A stretch of 64,000 bases of DNA, from assembly GCA_902597675.1 (NCBI GenBank), contig CACJYR010000005.1, positions 1 to 64,000 on the forward strand, read 5' to 3'. Source of the stretch: an uncultured Pelagibacteraceae bacterium (GTDB lineage: Bacteria > Pseudomonadota > Alphaproteobacteria > Pelagibacterales > Pelagibacteraceae). Numbering within the stretch: the first letter of the stretch is position 1; each line of letters opens with the position of its first letter. Both the position numbers and the translations under genes were made by a program. The notes beneath the pieces were generated by a model that was not told the origin of the DNA, searched no databases, and saw nothing but the letters and a program-made list of their open reading frames with translations. This document shows positions 42,350 through 51,010 of this stretch, one piece after another.

Positions 42350-43387
42350 ATGAAAAAAAGAGTTTTAATTACTGGAGGAGCAGGTTTTATTGCCCATCAC
42401 ACTATCAAGCATATCCTAAATAATACTGATTGGGAAATCGTCTCCTTAGATAGGTTAGACTACTCAGGAAATTTAAATCGAATATCAGATATGATGACTG
42501 AAATTTCTGAGAAAGATAAAAAACGACTAAGAGTTGTTCATCATGATCTTCGAGCAGAGGTAAATGATATGTTGGCAGCTGATTTAGGAAAATTTAATTT
42601 CATTTTACACATGGCTGCATCTAGTCATGTTGATAGATCAATTACTGATCCTTTGACATTTGTATATGATAATGTAGTTGCAACCTGCAACATATTAAAT
42701 TTTGCAAAGAAAACTAAAAATTTAGAGCTATTTGTATATTTTAGTACTGATGAAGTTTTTGGTCCAGCACCAAATAAAGTTAAATATAAAGAAAGAGAAA
42801 GATACAATTCTACTAATCCTTATAGTGCAACTAAAGCGGGTGGTGAAGAATTGGCAGTGGCTTTTGAAAATAGTTATCATATGCCAATTTTCATAACACA
42901 TACAATGAACGTATTTGGTGAAAGACAACATCCTGAAAAATTTATTCCAAAATGTATCATTAGTGCAAGAGATGGTTTGAATGTAGAAATTCATAGTAAT
43001 AAAAATAAAACTAAAGCTGGGAGCAGGCATTATATTCATGCATCAGATGTAGCAGATGGATGTTTGTTCTTGATTAAAAATCGTAAAAAAATAATTAAAA
43101 AAAATAAAATAGATTATGGTGGAGCGAAATGTCCAAAATTTAATTTGGTAGGTCCTATAGAATTAGATAATCTCGAACTAGCAAAATTAATCGCAAAGTC
43201 TGTTGGCAAAAAATTAAAATATAAAATGGTTGATTTTCATTCAAGTAGACCTGGTCATGATCTAAGATATGCTTTAGATGGTAATTTAATGAAAAAATTG
43301 GGATGGAAACCAAAAGTCTCCATAGAAGAAAGAATAGATCAAGTAGTTAACTGGACTTTAAAAAATAAAAGATGGTTAAAAATTTAA
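42350..43387 (+). CDS. NAD-dependent nucleotide-sugar dehydratase (RmlB-like)
   Basis: A 345-residue extended SDR. VLITGGAGFIAHHTIKHIL is the NAD-binding loop; DRLDYSGNLNRI fits dTDP-glucose 4,6-dehydratase. The catalytic features are HMAASSHVDRSITDPLTF, FVYFSTDEVFGPAP (with the Thr-Asp-Glu triad typical of dehydratases) and NPYSATKAGGEELA (Tyr-x-x-x-Lys), followed by NVFGERQHPEKFIPKCI. These agree with RmlB-type dehydration of a dTDP- or other nucleotide-glucose. The gene stands alone on the plus strand, before a tRNA gene. No rmlA, C or D is in the window, so the end product is open. Confidence 0.82.
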   Translation: MKKRVLITGGAGFIAHHTIKHILNNTDWEIVSLDRLDYSGNLNRISDMMTEISEKDKKRLRVVHHDLRAEVNDMLAADLGKFNFILHMAASSHVDRSITDPLTFVYDNVVATCNILNFAKKTKNLELFVYFSTDEVFGPAPNKVKYKERERYNSTNPYSATKAGGEELAVAFENSYHMPIFITHTMNVFGERQHPEKFIPKCIISARDGLNVEIHSNKNKTKAGSRHYIHASDVADGCLFLIKNRKKIIKKNKIDYGGAKCPKFNLVGPIELDNLELAKLIAKSVGKKLKYKMVDFHSSRPGHDLRYALDGNLMKKLGWKPKVSIEERIDQVVNWTLKNKRWLKI

Positions 43388-43393
43388 CTCAAA

Positions 43394-43470
43394 TGGTAGC
43401 GGGAAGTGGGATCGAACCACTGACCTCGGGCTTATGAGTCCCGCGCTCTAACCAACTGAGCTACCCCGCC
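43394..43470 (-). tRNA. tRNA-Met (CAT), elongator type
   Basis: The minus strand folds into a 77-nt cloverleaf including a genome-encoded CCA. The acceptor GGCGGGG pairs with TCCCGCT (two G-U pairs at the ends), the D-stem is GCTC/GAGC, the anticodon loop CTCATAA carries CAT, and the T-loop reads TTCGATC in an AGTGG/CCACT stem. The first acceptor pair is a G-U wobble rather than the mismatch of initiator tRNA, and the anticodon stem lacks the three consecutive G-C pairs in the initiator pattern, so elongator Met is favoured. A CAT tRNA with lysidine modification (Ile2) cannot be fully excluded by sequence reading alone. Confidence 0.93.
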
Positions 43471-43562
43471 TTTTGATGAGATTTATAATAGTTTAATAAT
43501 TTGATTCAATATTTATTAATCAGGTAAAAGTTACAATTTACTGAAAATTTACTAATTTTTTC

Positions 43563-43769
43563 TTAAAAAATTATTAAACCAAATAAAATCAACCCTGTAG
43601 AAGCAGCTGCTGAAAAATACAATTTTTTTCTGTTTTCATTTTTTTTATTAACTGCAATTCTGTTCAGAAGCACGTTTATGTTGCTACTTTTTGATTGAGT
43701 TGATGGTGGATCTTTTTCAAGGTATCTAGCTATAAGCTTTTCTTTAACGTTAATACCTGAATTTTTCAT
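43563..43769 (-). CDS. Small tail-anchored protein, function unknown
   Basis: I do not recognise the 68-residue product. A charged N terminus (VKEKLIARYLEKDPPS, residues 8-23) is followed by a flexible Ser/Asn-rich part and a single hydrophobic segment at the C-terminal end (LYFSAAASTGLILFGLIIF), so it may be a C-tail-anchored inner-membrane protein. The VKEKLIARYL stretch occurs at the same residue positions as VKEKLVAKYL in the 216-residue protein at 12624-13274, which argues that the frame is real. It lies downstream of a second small tail-anchored reading frame, which is broken by an amber codon. Confidence 0.6.
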   Translation of the reverse strand: MKNSGINVKEKLIARYLEKDPPSTQSKSSNINVLLNRIAVNKKNENRKKLYFSAAASTGLILFGLIIF

Positions 43770-43809
43770 AAATTTATTTAATCACGTATAACTGATTTTT
43801 GCAAATTTC

Positions 43810-44031
43810 TTAGAAAGAAAGATAAATTCCAAAGGACCCCACACCAATTATCAGCAACGATAAAATGAAAATATTTTTTTTGAGTTCCTTTGCTTCTGTT
43901 TCCTCTAGCTTTGACTATAGAATATTTATATCAACTCTCTTCTTTAATGTTTTTAAAGGCTTTTCAGCAACATCAACATCATTTGGGGTCTCGATGCTAG
44001 TATTTGTCTCTGCAAAGCCTTTATTATTCAT
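43810..44031 (-). pseudogene. Small tail-anchored protein gene interrupted by an in-frame amber codon
   Basis: Reading from the ATG at 44029-44031 gives 38 codons (MNNKGFAETN..., ending RVDINIL), then TAG at 43915-43917, then 34 more in-frame codons (SKLEETEAKELKKNIF and a membrane segment ILSLLIIGVGSFGIYLSF) before TAA. The two parts make sense together as one 73-residue protein with a charged helix and a C-terminal membrane anchor, like its 68-residue neighbour. One base change (AAG or CAG to TAG) would explain the interruption. It could be a true pseudogene, a suppressed codon or a sequencing or assembly error. The plus-strand reading of this region is the less plausible frame. Confidence 0.6.
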
Positions 44032-44076
44032 GAGAGAATTAGTACATCAAAATATCAGTCGAACAATTTTCCTGAA

Positions 44077-44128
44077 GTTCAATTTGGGTCACTATTAGAT
44101 TGACATGTGTTCAATTTGGGTCAATATT
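44077..44128 (+). promoter_or_regulatory. Promoter with 15-bp direct repeats before the two-winged-helix gene
   Basis: GTTCAATTTGGGTCA occurs perfectly twice, at 44077-44091 and 44109-44123, 32 bp apart (three helical turns). TTGACA (44100-44105, perfect -35) and AATATT (44123-44128, 4 of 6 to TATAAT) are 17 bp apart, so the second repeat fills the spacer. The start codon at 44145 is just past the expected transcription start. The arrangement suggests an operator pair, perhaps for autoregulation by the gene it precedes. The divergent small gene (start 44031) may share it. Confidence 0.7.
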
Positions 44129-44144
44129 CTCGAATTCAAATTTT

Positions 44145-45125
44145 ATGAGTTTAGAACAAATCGATTTCAGTAAAACCTTAACCGACGATCAGGTTTATGA
44201 AAGTATAATGAATAACTACTCTGAATTAGCTAATGAATGGATATCACATCAGTGGAATTGGATGAACAATGTGTACTGGGCTTTTAATGATCACTACAAA
44301 TACATGATTATAATTTCACTAATAGAAAAAACACTGCAATTTTATGATCAGATGAATGTTCAACAATCGTATGAAGAATATTATTCTAAATCATATGTTC
44401 AAATAGATAAGTTTAGTATTACTGAATTATGTGAGAAATTAGATCTACCAAAAGAAACGATAAGAAGAAAAGTTTTAGAACTTGAGAAAGCAGGTGTTAT
44501 TAAAAGAGATAAAAAAAAGATTATAATTGACGGTAAAGCATTTTCTTTTGTTAAACCTCAAAATCAAATTAAACTTTCATCAAAATATATCTATTTAGTG
44601 GCTGAAGCTTTATATAGAGATAAGCACTTTTCAAAAAAAATTGATGTGAAGACAATAGAAAGTTTAATCAAAAAAAAATTTACATTATGTTGGCGGTGGT
44701 TTTATCGAATGCAAATACCATTAATAATTGGATATCACAAATTCATGCAAGACCTGAGCACGTTTCATGTTTGGGGAACCATTTGTATGAACCAATCATT
44801 AAATGTAACAAAAAATTTAAAAAATTCAGAGACAAAAAAATTACCATTAGATTATGGTGCGGCTAATAAAATGCTAATTGATAATGTTGGCTCAGTTTCA
44901 GGTATAAGCGCAATGTCAATTTCTGATATGACATTAATACCAAGAGCTACTGTAATAAGAAAATGTAAATATTTAATGAAAGACGATTTAATTAAACTTA
45001 ATGAAAAAAAACAATACGTTTTATCCTCATTCAATTTTAAGAAAATTTTACCTTACCAAACTGAAGCTTTTAAGTTTAAAGCTAAATTTATACGTAAAGT
45101 TCTAAATCTTCTTGTAATTTCATAA
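44145..45125 (+). CDS. Protein with two winged-helix-like DNA-binding segments, probable regulator
   Basis: No family is recognised. After an N-terminal helical region, residues about 95-140 (FSITELCEKLDLPKETIRRK VLELEKAGVIKRDKK) look like a helix-turn-helix with a beta wing, and a second copy appears near residue 260-310 (MSISDMTLIPRATVIRKCKY, then LMKDDLIKLNEKKQYVLSS). It has no signal peptide or clear membrane helix. I use the ATG of MSLEQIDF because an upstream in-frame ATG lies inside the promoter with the direct repeats. Length is 326 residues. A transcription factor that binds those repeats is a reasonable guess. It is followed after 44 bp by a BASS-type transporter gene, which may be its target. 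Confidence 0.6.
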   Translation: MSLEQIDFSKTLTDDQVYESIMNNYSELANEWISHQWNWMNNVYWAFNDHYKYMIIISLIEKTLQFYDQMNVQQSYEEYYSKSYVQIDKFSITELCEKLDLPKETIRRKVLELEKAGVIKRDKKKIIIDGKAFSFVKPQNQIKLSSKYIYLVAEALYRDKHFSKKIDVKTIESLIKKKFTLCWRWFYRMQIPLIIGYHKFMQDLSTFHVWGTICMNQSLNVTKNLKNSETKKLPLDYGAANKMLIDNVGSVSGISAMSISDMTLIPRATVIRKCKYLMKDDLIKLNEKKQYVLSSFNFKKILPYQTEAFKFKAKFIRKVLNLLVIS

Positions 45126-45169
45126 ATCTTAAATAAATTATAGACGTTATACTATTACACTGAGGGGTC

Positions 45170-46021
45170 ATGGAGATAGTAACAAAAATAGCACCTATCA
45201 TACTCGCATTAATAATGTTGGGTTTAGGTTTGGGATTAAAGATTGATGATTTTACGAGAATATTAAAAACTCCAAAGGATTTTTTTGTAGGTTTTTTTTC
45301 TCAATTAATTATTCTTCCATTAGTTGCTTACTTATTAATTATTATTTTTAAAGTACCACCTGAAATAGCAATTGGAGTTATGATTATCGCTGCTGCACCA
45401 GGCGGAGTAACATCTAATATATTAACAAAATTTGCTAACGGAGATGTTGCTTTATCTATTTCTTTAACAGCTGTAATCAGTTTAATTTCTATTATTACTG
45501 TTCCTCTTATAATTTTTACATCTGCTGATTTATTTGGAATTACTGATATTTCTCAAAATATTTCAATGACTGGTATAGCGCTAAAAATGTTTTTGGTTGT
45601 AACTGTTCCGGTGATCTTAGGGATGATTATTAGAAAATTTGCTGAAAATTTTGTAAATTCGAAAATTCAAATATTTGAAAAACTCAACATAATATTATTT
45701 GTTATTTTTTTTATAGCTGCGTTTTATGAAGAAAGAGATAGTTTTATAGATTTTCTAATGCAAGCAGGTTTCATTACTTTTATTCTAAATTTGACAATGA
45801 TGATTGTGGCTTATTACCTTGGTAAAAGTTTTGCCTCAGGAATAAAACAACAAAAATGTATTGCTTTAGAATGTGGATTACAAAATGGTACTTTAGCAAT
45901 ATTTGTTTCTACACAAATATTCGGTACAGATATAGTCTACATAACTCCAACAGCTGCATATGCTTTGATTATGTACATCACTGGTTTTATATTTGTTTTT
46001 CTTTTAAAAAATAAAGTTTAA
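45170..46021 (+). CDS. Bile acid:sodium symporter family (BASS/SBF-like) transporter
   Basis: A 283-residue membrane protein with eight to ten helices. The family pattern is seen in IMLGLGLGLKIDDF near the N terminus, IIAAAPGGVTSNILTKFANGDVALSISLT (the helix-break region typical of the fold), and IALECGLQNGTLAIFVSTQIFG near the end. Family members carry bile acids, pyruvate, pantothenate or sulfated organic anions with sodium; the ligand here is not known. Its promoter may be shared with the preceding regulator gene. It overlaps the convergent DMGDH-like gene by four bases. Confidence 0.82.
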   Translation: MEIVTKIAPIILALIMLGLGLGLKIDDFTRILKTPKDFFVGFFSQLIILPLVAYLLIIIFKVPPEIAIGVMIIAAAPGGVTSNILTKFANGDVALSISLTAVISLISIITVPLIIFTSADLFGITDISQNISMTGIALKMFLVVTVPVILGMIIRKFAENFVNSKIQIFEKLNIILFVIFFIAAFYEERDSFIDFLMQAGFITFILNLTMMIVAYYLGKSFASGIKQQKCIALECGLQNGTLAIFVSTQIFGTDIVYITPTAAYALIMYITGFIFVFLLKNKV

Positions 46022-48462
46022 TTTGTCTTAAAATTGGTCTGTTTTATTGGTTTATTAATCAATTCAATTTCGTATTTCCTTTTCTCAACCTCGATAAATA
46101 ATTTACTATCTCTCAATTTTTCATTGGAAAAATCGTTTTTGATGTAACCAAAAGTCAGATTTTTCTTAAAGTTAAAAGAGTAATTTCCTGAAGTTGATCT
46201 ACCTATTATCTTATCTTCTAAATAAATAGGCTCATCATGAAGTAATAGTGGTTCTCCTGGTTTACTATCTTTTAATGTAAACATAGCAAATCTTTTTTTG
46301 ATCTTCTCATTATTAATTTTTTCAAGAGCTGACTTACCAATAAAATCTACATTTTTTTTATTACTGATTGTAAAAGATAAACCTGCTTGATATTGATTTT
46401 CCTCAGGTGAAATATCGTGTCCCCAATGTAGAAAGCCACTCTCCATTCGCATAATATCCATTGCGTGCATACCACAATTTGAAAGATTAAAATTTTTACC
46501 TTTTTCTATAATTAATTCATAAATTTTTTTCGCATCATTAGCTTCAACGTAAAGTTCATATCCTAACTCCCCAACATAAGACAATCTCTGTGTCCAAATT
46601 TTAATATCCTCGATTGAAATAAATTTTGCTGTTCCAAATTTGAAATATTCATTATCAAAATTATCTTTACTTAATGAACTTAAAAGATTTCTGCTTTTGG
46701 GTCCAAATAAACCAAAAACACAATAATCATCAGTTACATCTTTCAATTTAATATCTTTATTTAGATGTTTTTTGATGTGGTGCTTGTCTCTTTCTCTTGT
46801 TGCGGCAGAACTAATTATTCTAAAATGGTTTTCATCTATCGCCACTATAGTTAAATCAGTCTCAATACCTCCATCTGAATTTAACATATGAGTATAGGTG
46901 CATTTACCAACATCTTTCTTAATATTTGCAGTACAAATTCTTTGTAATTCTTGATGGGCTTTATCAGATTTAATTTCAAACTTTGAAAAGGGAGTTAGAT
47001 CAAATAGACCAACATTTTTTATTGTATTACTTGTTTCATACTCAGCTGAGGGATACCAACTTTGATAGTTATAACTATATTCATACTCTGCCTTTTCACC
47101 ATCTAGTGCAAACCACATGGGTCTTTCATATCCACCAGATACACCGAAACAGGCTCCAAAACTTTTCAAATTATCATGATGTGGAAGTTTTTTTATATCT
47201 CGAGAAGTTTTGTGTTGTTTAAAGGGCCAATGCATTCCATACAAATCTCCTAATGATTCTGTAATTCTTTTTTTGATAAAACCTAGTTCAGAATGAAACT
47301 TTTGAAATCTTTTTATATCGTAACTAAAAATATCTTCATTAATATGACCAGTCATCAACCACTCTGCTGTAACTTTACCAACGCCACCGCCACTGCCAAT
47401 CCCAATACTATTTAACCCGCAACATACAAAAAAATTTTTAATTTCAGGCACTTCTCCTAATAAAGTATTGGTATCAGGAGTAAAAGACTCTGGACCTGAA
47501 AAAAATTTTCTTATTCCAGCAGTTTCTAAAATTGGAAATCTTTTAATTGCTGAAGCTAAATAGGGTTCAAAATGTTCAAAATTTTCTTGAAACTCACCAA
47601 AGGAAAAATCTTCTGGAACTTTATTAGTATTATTCCAAGCAGGAATTGAATTTCCTTCAAAAATTCCAACGAGTATTTTTCCTGCATCTTCTTTTATATA
47701 TGTTCGATTATCAAAATCTCTTACCACTGGTAAAGTTTTAGATAAATTTTCAATTGGTTCAGTAATGATGTAAAAATGTTCTGCAGGATATAACGGAATA
47801 CTGACACCGGCTTTTTCTCCTATTTGCCTAGACCACATACCTGAGGCTAAAACAATATATTCACATTCAATTTTTTGCCCTTTAACTTTAACTCCAGAAA
47901 TTTTTCCATCTTTCGTTAAAATTTCCTCGACCGGTGACTTTTCAAAAATTTGTGCACCCTCCATTCTTGCTGCTTTAGCCAACATATGTGTAACACCCGA
48001 AGGATCTGCAGCACCATCGCCTGGCATTAAAATTCCTCCTATGACATCATCGGTATTGATTATGGAGTAGTCTTTTTTAATTTGATCTTTATCTAAAATT
48101 CTTACATCAACATCATAAAGTTGTGCTGTCGTTGCTTGTCTTTGAAGTTCTTGCCATCTGCCTTTATGTTGAGCGATTGAAAGTGCTCCGTTTAATCTTA
48201 ACCCTGCAGAATGATCAACTTTTTTTTCAAGTTCTTTGTATAAATCTAAAGTATATTTTCTAATTTTTGTGACTGCTGCAGTAGGACCCAACTGACTTAC
48301 TAAGCCTGCTGCATGCCAAGTTGTTCCTGACGTTAATTGATCTCTTTCTAAAAGGATTGTGTCTTTCCAACCAAATTTAGCTAAATGATAAGCAACAGAG
48401 CAACCTACTACCCCACCTCCTATCACAACAACTTTTGTGCTACTTGGAAGTTTTTTTTCCAT
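46018..48462 (-). CDS. Dimethylglycine/sarcosine dehydrogenase-like FAD-folate demethylase
   Basis: An 814-residue two-part flavoprotein. Residues 1-400 are an FAD-dependent amine oxidase domain (VVVIGGGVVGCSVAYHLAKFG, LTSGTTWHAAGLV), where the His of the latter is in the position used for covalent FAD attachment in mammalian DMGDH. The C-terminal half is GcvT-like and should bind tetrahydrofolate (YVGELGYELYVEA, MHAMDIMRMESGFLHWGHD). It oxidatively demethylates an N-methylated amine, passing formaldehyde to folate. The known substrates are dimethylglycine or sarcosine. Here it is co-transcribed with an alanine dehydrogenase gene and an aminotransferase gene, so an N-methyl amine from that pathway is possible. 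Start is 4 bp past the upstream stop. Confidence 0.87.
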   Translation of the reverse strand: MEKKLPSSTKVVVIGGGVVGCSVAYHLAKFGWKDTILLERDQLTSGTTWHAAGLVSQLGPTAAVTKIRKYTLDLYKELEKKVDHSAGLRLNGALSIAQHKGRWQELQRQATTAQLYDVDVRILDKDQIKKDYSIINTDDVIGGILMPGDGAADPSGVTHMLAKAARMEGAQIFEKSPVEEILTKDGKISGVKVKGQKIECEYIVLASGMWSRQIGEKAGVSIPLYPAEHFYIITEPIENLSKTLPVVRDFDNRTYIKEDAGKILVGIFEGNSIPAWNNTNKVPEDFSFGEFQENFEHFEPYLASAIKRFPILETAGIRKFFSGPESFTPDTNTLLGEVPEIKNFFVCCGLNSIGIGSGGGVGKVTAEWLMTGHINEDIFSYDIKRFQKFHSELGFIKKRITESLGDLYGMHWPFKQHKTSRDIKKLPHHDNLKSFGACFGVSGGYERPMWFALDGEKAEYEYSYNYQSWYPSAEYETSNTIKNVGLFDLTPFSKFEIKSDKAHQELQRICTANIKKDVGKCTYTHMLNSDGGIETDLTIVAIDENHFRIISSAATRERDKHHIKKHLNKDIKLKDVTDDYCVFGLFGPKSRNLLSSLSKDNFDNEYFKFGTAKFISIEDIKIWTQRLSYVGELGYELYVEANDAKKIYELIIEKGKNFNLSNCGMHAMDIMRMESGFLHWGHDISPEENQYQAGLSFTISNKKNVDFIGKSALEKINNEKIKKRFAMFTLKDSKPGEPLLLHDEPIYLEDKIIGRSTSGNYSFNFKKNLTFGYIKNDFSNEKLRDSKLFIEVEKRKYEIELINKPIKQTNFKTN

Positions 48463-48466
48463 TTAA

Positions 48467-49585
48467 TTAGTTATTGATTGCATCTCCTGGATTAACATAT
48501 TCATGTCCAAAAACATCTGCAACCGCTTTATAAGTCACATGACCCTTGTGAACATTTAATCCCGCTAAAAAGTTTTTGTCTTCTCCAAGAGCTTTTTGAT
48601 AACCTTTGTTAGCTAATTTTACCAAATAAGGAAGTGTTGCTTTATTTAATGCTATAGTAGATGTTCTTGGAACTCCACCTGGCATGTTCGCTACACAATA
48701 GTGAACAACATTATCCACTATAAAAGTTGGATCATTAAAAGTTGTTGGTTTACTTGTTTCCACACATCCACCTTGATCTATAGCAACATCAACAATTACA
48801 GAGCCTCTTTTCATTAATTTAAGCATATCTTTAGTAACTAATTTTGGTGCCTCTGCGCCAGGGATTAAAACTCCTCCCACGATTAAGTCCGCCTCGGCTA
48901 CTAACTTTTTTAAATCTATTTTGTCGCTTTGTTCTGGAATTATTTTATCTCCAAACATTTCAACTAATTGTTTTAATCTTGCTTCTGATTTATCAACAAC
49001 ATGAACTTTTGCCTTCATACCAGTTGCTATTGTTGCAGCATTTTCACCCACAACACCTCCACCTAAAATTAATACATTTGCGGGCTCACCACCTGGAGCT
49101 CCACCCAATAATACTCCCCTGCCTCTTTGATTTTTTTCTAAACAATGTGCTCCTGCTTGAACTGACATACGTCCAGCTACAGCACTCATGGGTGCTAACA
49201 AAGGAAGTCGTCCATTATCATCTGTAATAGTTTCGTAAGCAATATTAATACTTTTTGATTTTACCAAACCCTCAGTTAATTCTTTTGCAGCAGCCAAATG
49301 TAAATAGGTATAAACAATTTGATTTTCCCTAATCATTTCAACCTCAACTTTTTGAGGCTCTTTAACTTTAACAATTATCTCAGCGTCATTAAAAATATCA
49401 GTAGCTTTTTCTATAATTTTGGCCCCGGCATCTTTGTACTGATCATTATCGAAACCTGCTTCAAAACCTCCATTATTTTCAACTAAAACTTCATGACCCT
49501 CTGAAACGAGAGTTTTTACACTATCCGGTGTCAGGCCAATTCTATTTTCTTGAGGTTTTATTTCTTTAGGTACGCCAATTCTCAT
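48467..49585 (-). CDS. ald: Alanine dehydrogenase
   Basis: Interconverts L-alanine and pyruvate plus ammonium with NAD. The 372-residue protein has the family start MRIGVPKEIKPQENRIGLTP, the catalytic Lys near VKVKEPQ, a His at YTYLHLAAAKELTE, NAD-binding GGGVVGENAATIATGM (residues about 170-190) and VIVDVAIDQGGCVETSKPT near the end. It is between the aminotransferase and demethylase genes, with 9 and 4 bp gaps. In taurine degraders Ald regenerates pyruvate for the aminotransferase, which fits this position. Confidence 0.95.
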   Translation of the reverse strand: MRIGVPKEIKPQENRIGLTPDSVKTLVSEGHEVLVENNGGFEAGFDNDQYKDAGAKIIEKATDIFNDAEIIVKVKEPQKVEVEMIRENQIVYTYLHLAAAKELTEGLVKSKSINIAYETITDDNGRLPLLAPMSAVAGRMSVQAGAHCLEKNQRGRGVLLGGAPGGEPANVLILGGGVVGENAATIATGMKAKVHVVDKSEARLKQLVEMFGDKIIPEQSDKIDLKKLVAEADLIVGGVLIPGAEAPKLVTKDMLKLMKRGSVIVDVAIDQGGCVETSKPTTFNDPTFIVDNVVHYCVANMPGGVPRTSTIALNKATLPYLVKLANKGYQKALGEDKNFLAGLNVHKGHVTYKAVADVFGHEYVNPGDAINN

Positions 49586-49594
49586 TAACGAAAT

Positions 49595-50941
49595 TTAATT
49601 CTTTTTACTCTTTGCGTAATTAGTAATTCCAGTTCTTAGTTTTTCTATGATTTCATCAATGTGTTTTTTTTCACAAATAAACATTGGTGCTATAATTAAG
49701 CAATCACCAGTCGCTTTGAAATTAACTCCTGCATCGTAACAATGTTTGAAAGTAGCTAAACCTGCTTTACCAGGTCTGCCATCAGTTTTAATATCTATTC
49801 CACCCATCATTCCATAACCTCTTATGTTATCTACTACATCAATATCTTTAAGAGAAAATAGACCTTCTTGGAAATAAGGAGCAAGTTCTTTTGCTCTATT
49901 AAAAATATCTTCTTTTTCAAAAATATCTTGAACGGCTAATGCTGCAGCTACTGATACAGGAATTCCTGAATATGTATAACCATGAAATAATTCTATTGCA
50001 CCTTTTGGAGAATTATCCATCACTGCATCATAAATTTCTTCTTTACATGCAACTACACCAAAAGGAACTATTCCATTCGTTGTTGCTTTTGCCATTGTCA
50101 TTATGTCAGGTGTTACACCAAATTCTTGAGCTCCAAAAGCTGAACCAGTTCTTCCCCAACCCGTAATAACTTCATCAAAAATTAAAAGTATTTTATGTTT
50201 GTCACAAAGTTCTCTTAGTCTTTGTAAATATCCAACTGGTGGCACTAATGTTCCTGTTGAACCTGCAATAGGTTCTACAATACAAGCTGCAATATTTTCA
50301 GAACCAAAATTAGTACAAATTCTCTCTAAATCATTCGCAATCTCAGCTCCTGTTTCAGGTTGACCTGAAATAAATTTATGTTCATCTAAATGTGTATGTC
50401 TCATATGAACAACACCTGGCATCAATACACTTGCATACGCTTTAACGTTATTGATCATGCCACCTACTGATGTGGCTCCAATATTCATTCCATGATAAGC
50501 ACGTTCTCTTCCAACAAATCTAAATCTTTGTCCCTCACCTCTTGCTTTATGGTAAGCGATACTAATCTTAATTGCAGTTTCTACTGCAGTTGATCCACAT
50601 ATCGTATAAAAAATTTTGTTTAAATTTCCAGGTGTGTGTTTTGAAATTCTTGTTGCTAATTCAAACGAACCACCAAAACCTTGTTGAAACGGCTGACAAT
50701 AATCAAGAGTATTTAGTTGATTAGTTATAGCTTCAATGATTTCTTTTCTTCCATGTCCCAAAGGATTACAAAATAATCCTGAACTTGCATCAATTTGTGT
50801 TTTGCCATGATGATTTTTTAAATAAACACCTTTTGCCTCAACGATTAGTTTTGGATTTTCTTTAAAATCCTTATTAGATGTAAATGGCATCCAATGTTCA
50901 TTAAGTGAATTAGGTACTGATGTTCTTTTTTCTGAGCTCAT
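49595..50941 (-). CDS. Class III omega-amino acid (beta-alanine/taurine):pyruvate aminotransferase
   Basis: PLP enzyme of 448 residues that moves an omega-amino group to pyruvate, giving alanine. It starts LNEHWMPFTSNKDFKENPKL, then SSGLFCNPLGHGRKE, CGSTAVETAIKISIAYHKARGEG, FVGRERAYHGMNIG, LLIFDEVITGWGRTG and TMAKATTNGIVPFG (PLP Lys in the last). These are closer to beta-alanine--pyruvate aminotransferase as I recall it than to Tpa, yet the gene stands with ald and opposite tauABC, so taurine is a possible substrate. It is first in a three-gene operon with ald and the DMGDH-like gene. The 175 bp to tauA hold divergent promoters. Confidence 0.82.
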   Translation of the reverse strand: MSSEKRTSVPNSLNEHWMPFTSNKDFKENPKLIVEAKGVYLKNHHGKTQIDASSGLFCNPLGHGRKEIIEAITNQLNTLDYCQPFQQGFGGSFELATRISKHTPGNLNKIFYTICGSTAVETAIKISIAYHKARGEGQRFRFVGRERAYHGMNIGATSVGGMINNVKAYASVLMPGVVHMRHTHLDEHKFISGQPETGAEIANDLERICTNFGSENIAACIVEPIAGSTGTLVPPVGYLQRLRELCDKHKILLIFDEVITGWGRTGSAFGAQEFGVTPDIMTMAKATTNGIVPFGVVACKEEIYDAVMDNSPKGAIELFHGYTYSGIPVSVAAALAVQDIFEKEDIFNRAKELAPYFQEGLFSLKDIDVVDNIRGYGMMGGIDIKTDGRPGKAGLATFKHCYDAGVNFKATGDCLIIAPMFICEKKHIDEIIEKLRTGITNYAKSKKN

Positions 50942-51010
50942 AATTAAATTTTAAAATACTTAATAAATGAATCCTTAGACTAAATAACTTAAATTAACCA
51001 CCAAAATAAT

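Noticed and set aside
43394-43470. Initiator tRNA-fMet
   Set aside because: The first acceptor pair is a G-U pair and the anticodon stem does not carry the three G-C pairs of initiators; elongator Met is the better call.
39289-43480. Genomic island inserted at the tRNA-Met gene
   Set aside because: Sugar genes lie next to the tRNA, but no integrase, no repeat of the tRNA end and no base-composition break were seen.
43865-44098. Plus-strand reading frame of 77 codons
   Set aside because: It lies opposite the small tail-anchored frame on the minus strand, has no ribosome site, and reads as Phe/Ser-rich sequence typical of the reverse of Lys/Glu codons.
44100-44144. Earlier ATG for the two-winged-helix gene
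   Set aside because: It would begin at the -35/-10 region and second direct repeat; the ATG at 44145 fits the promoter better.
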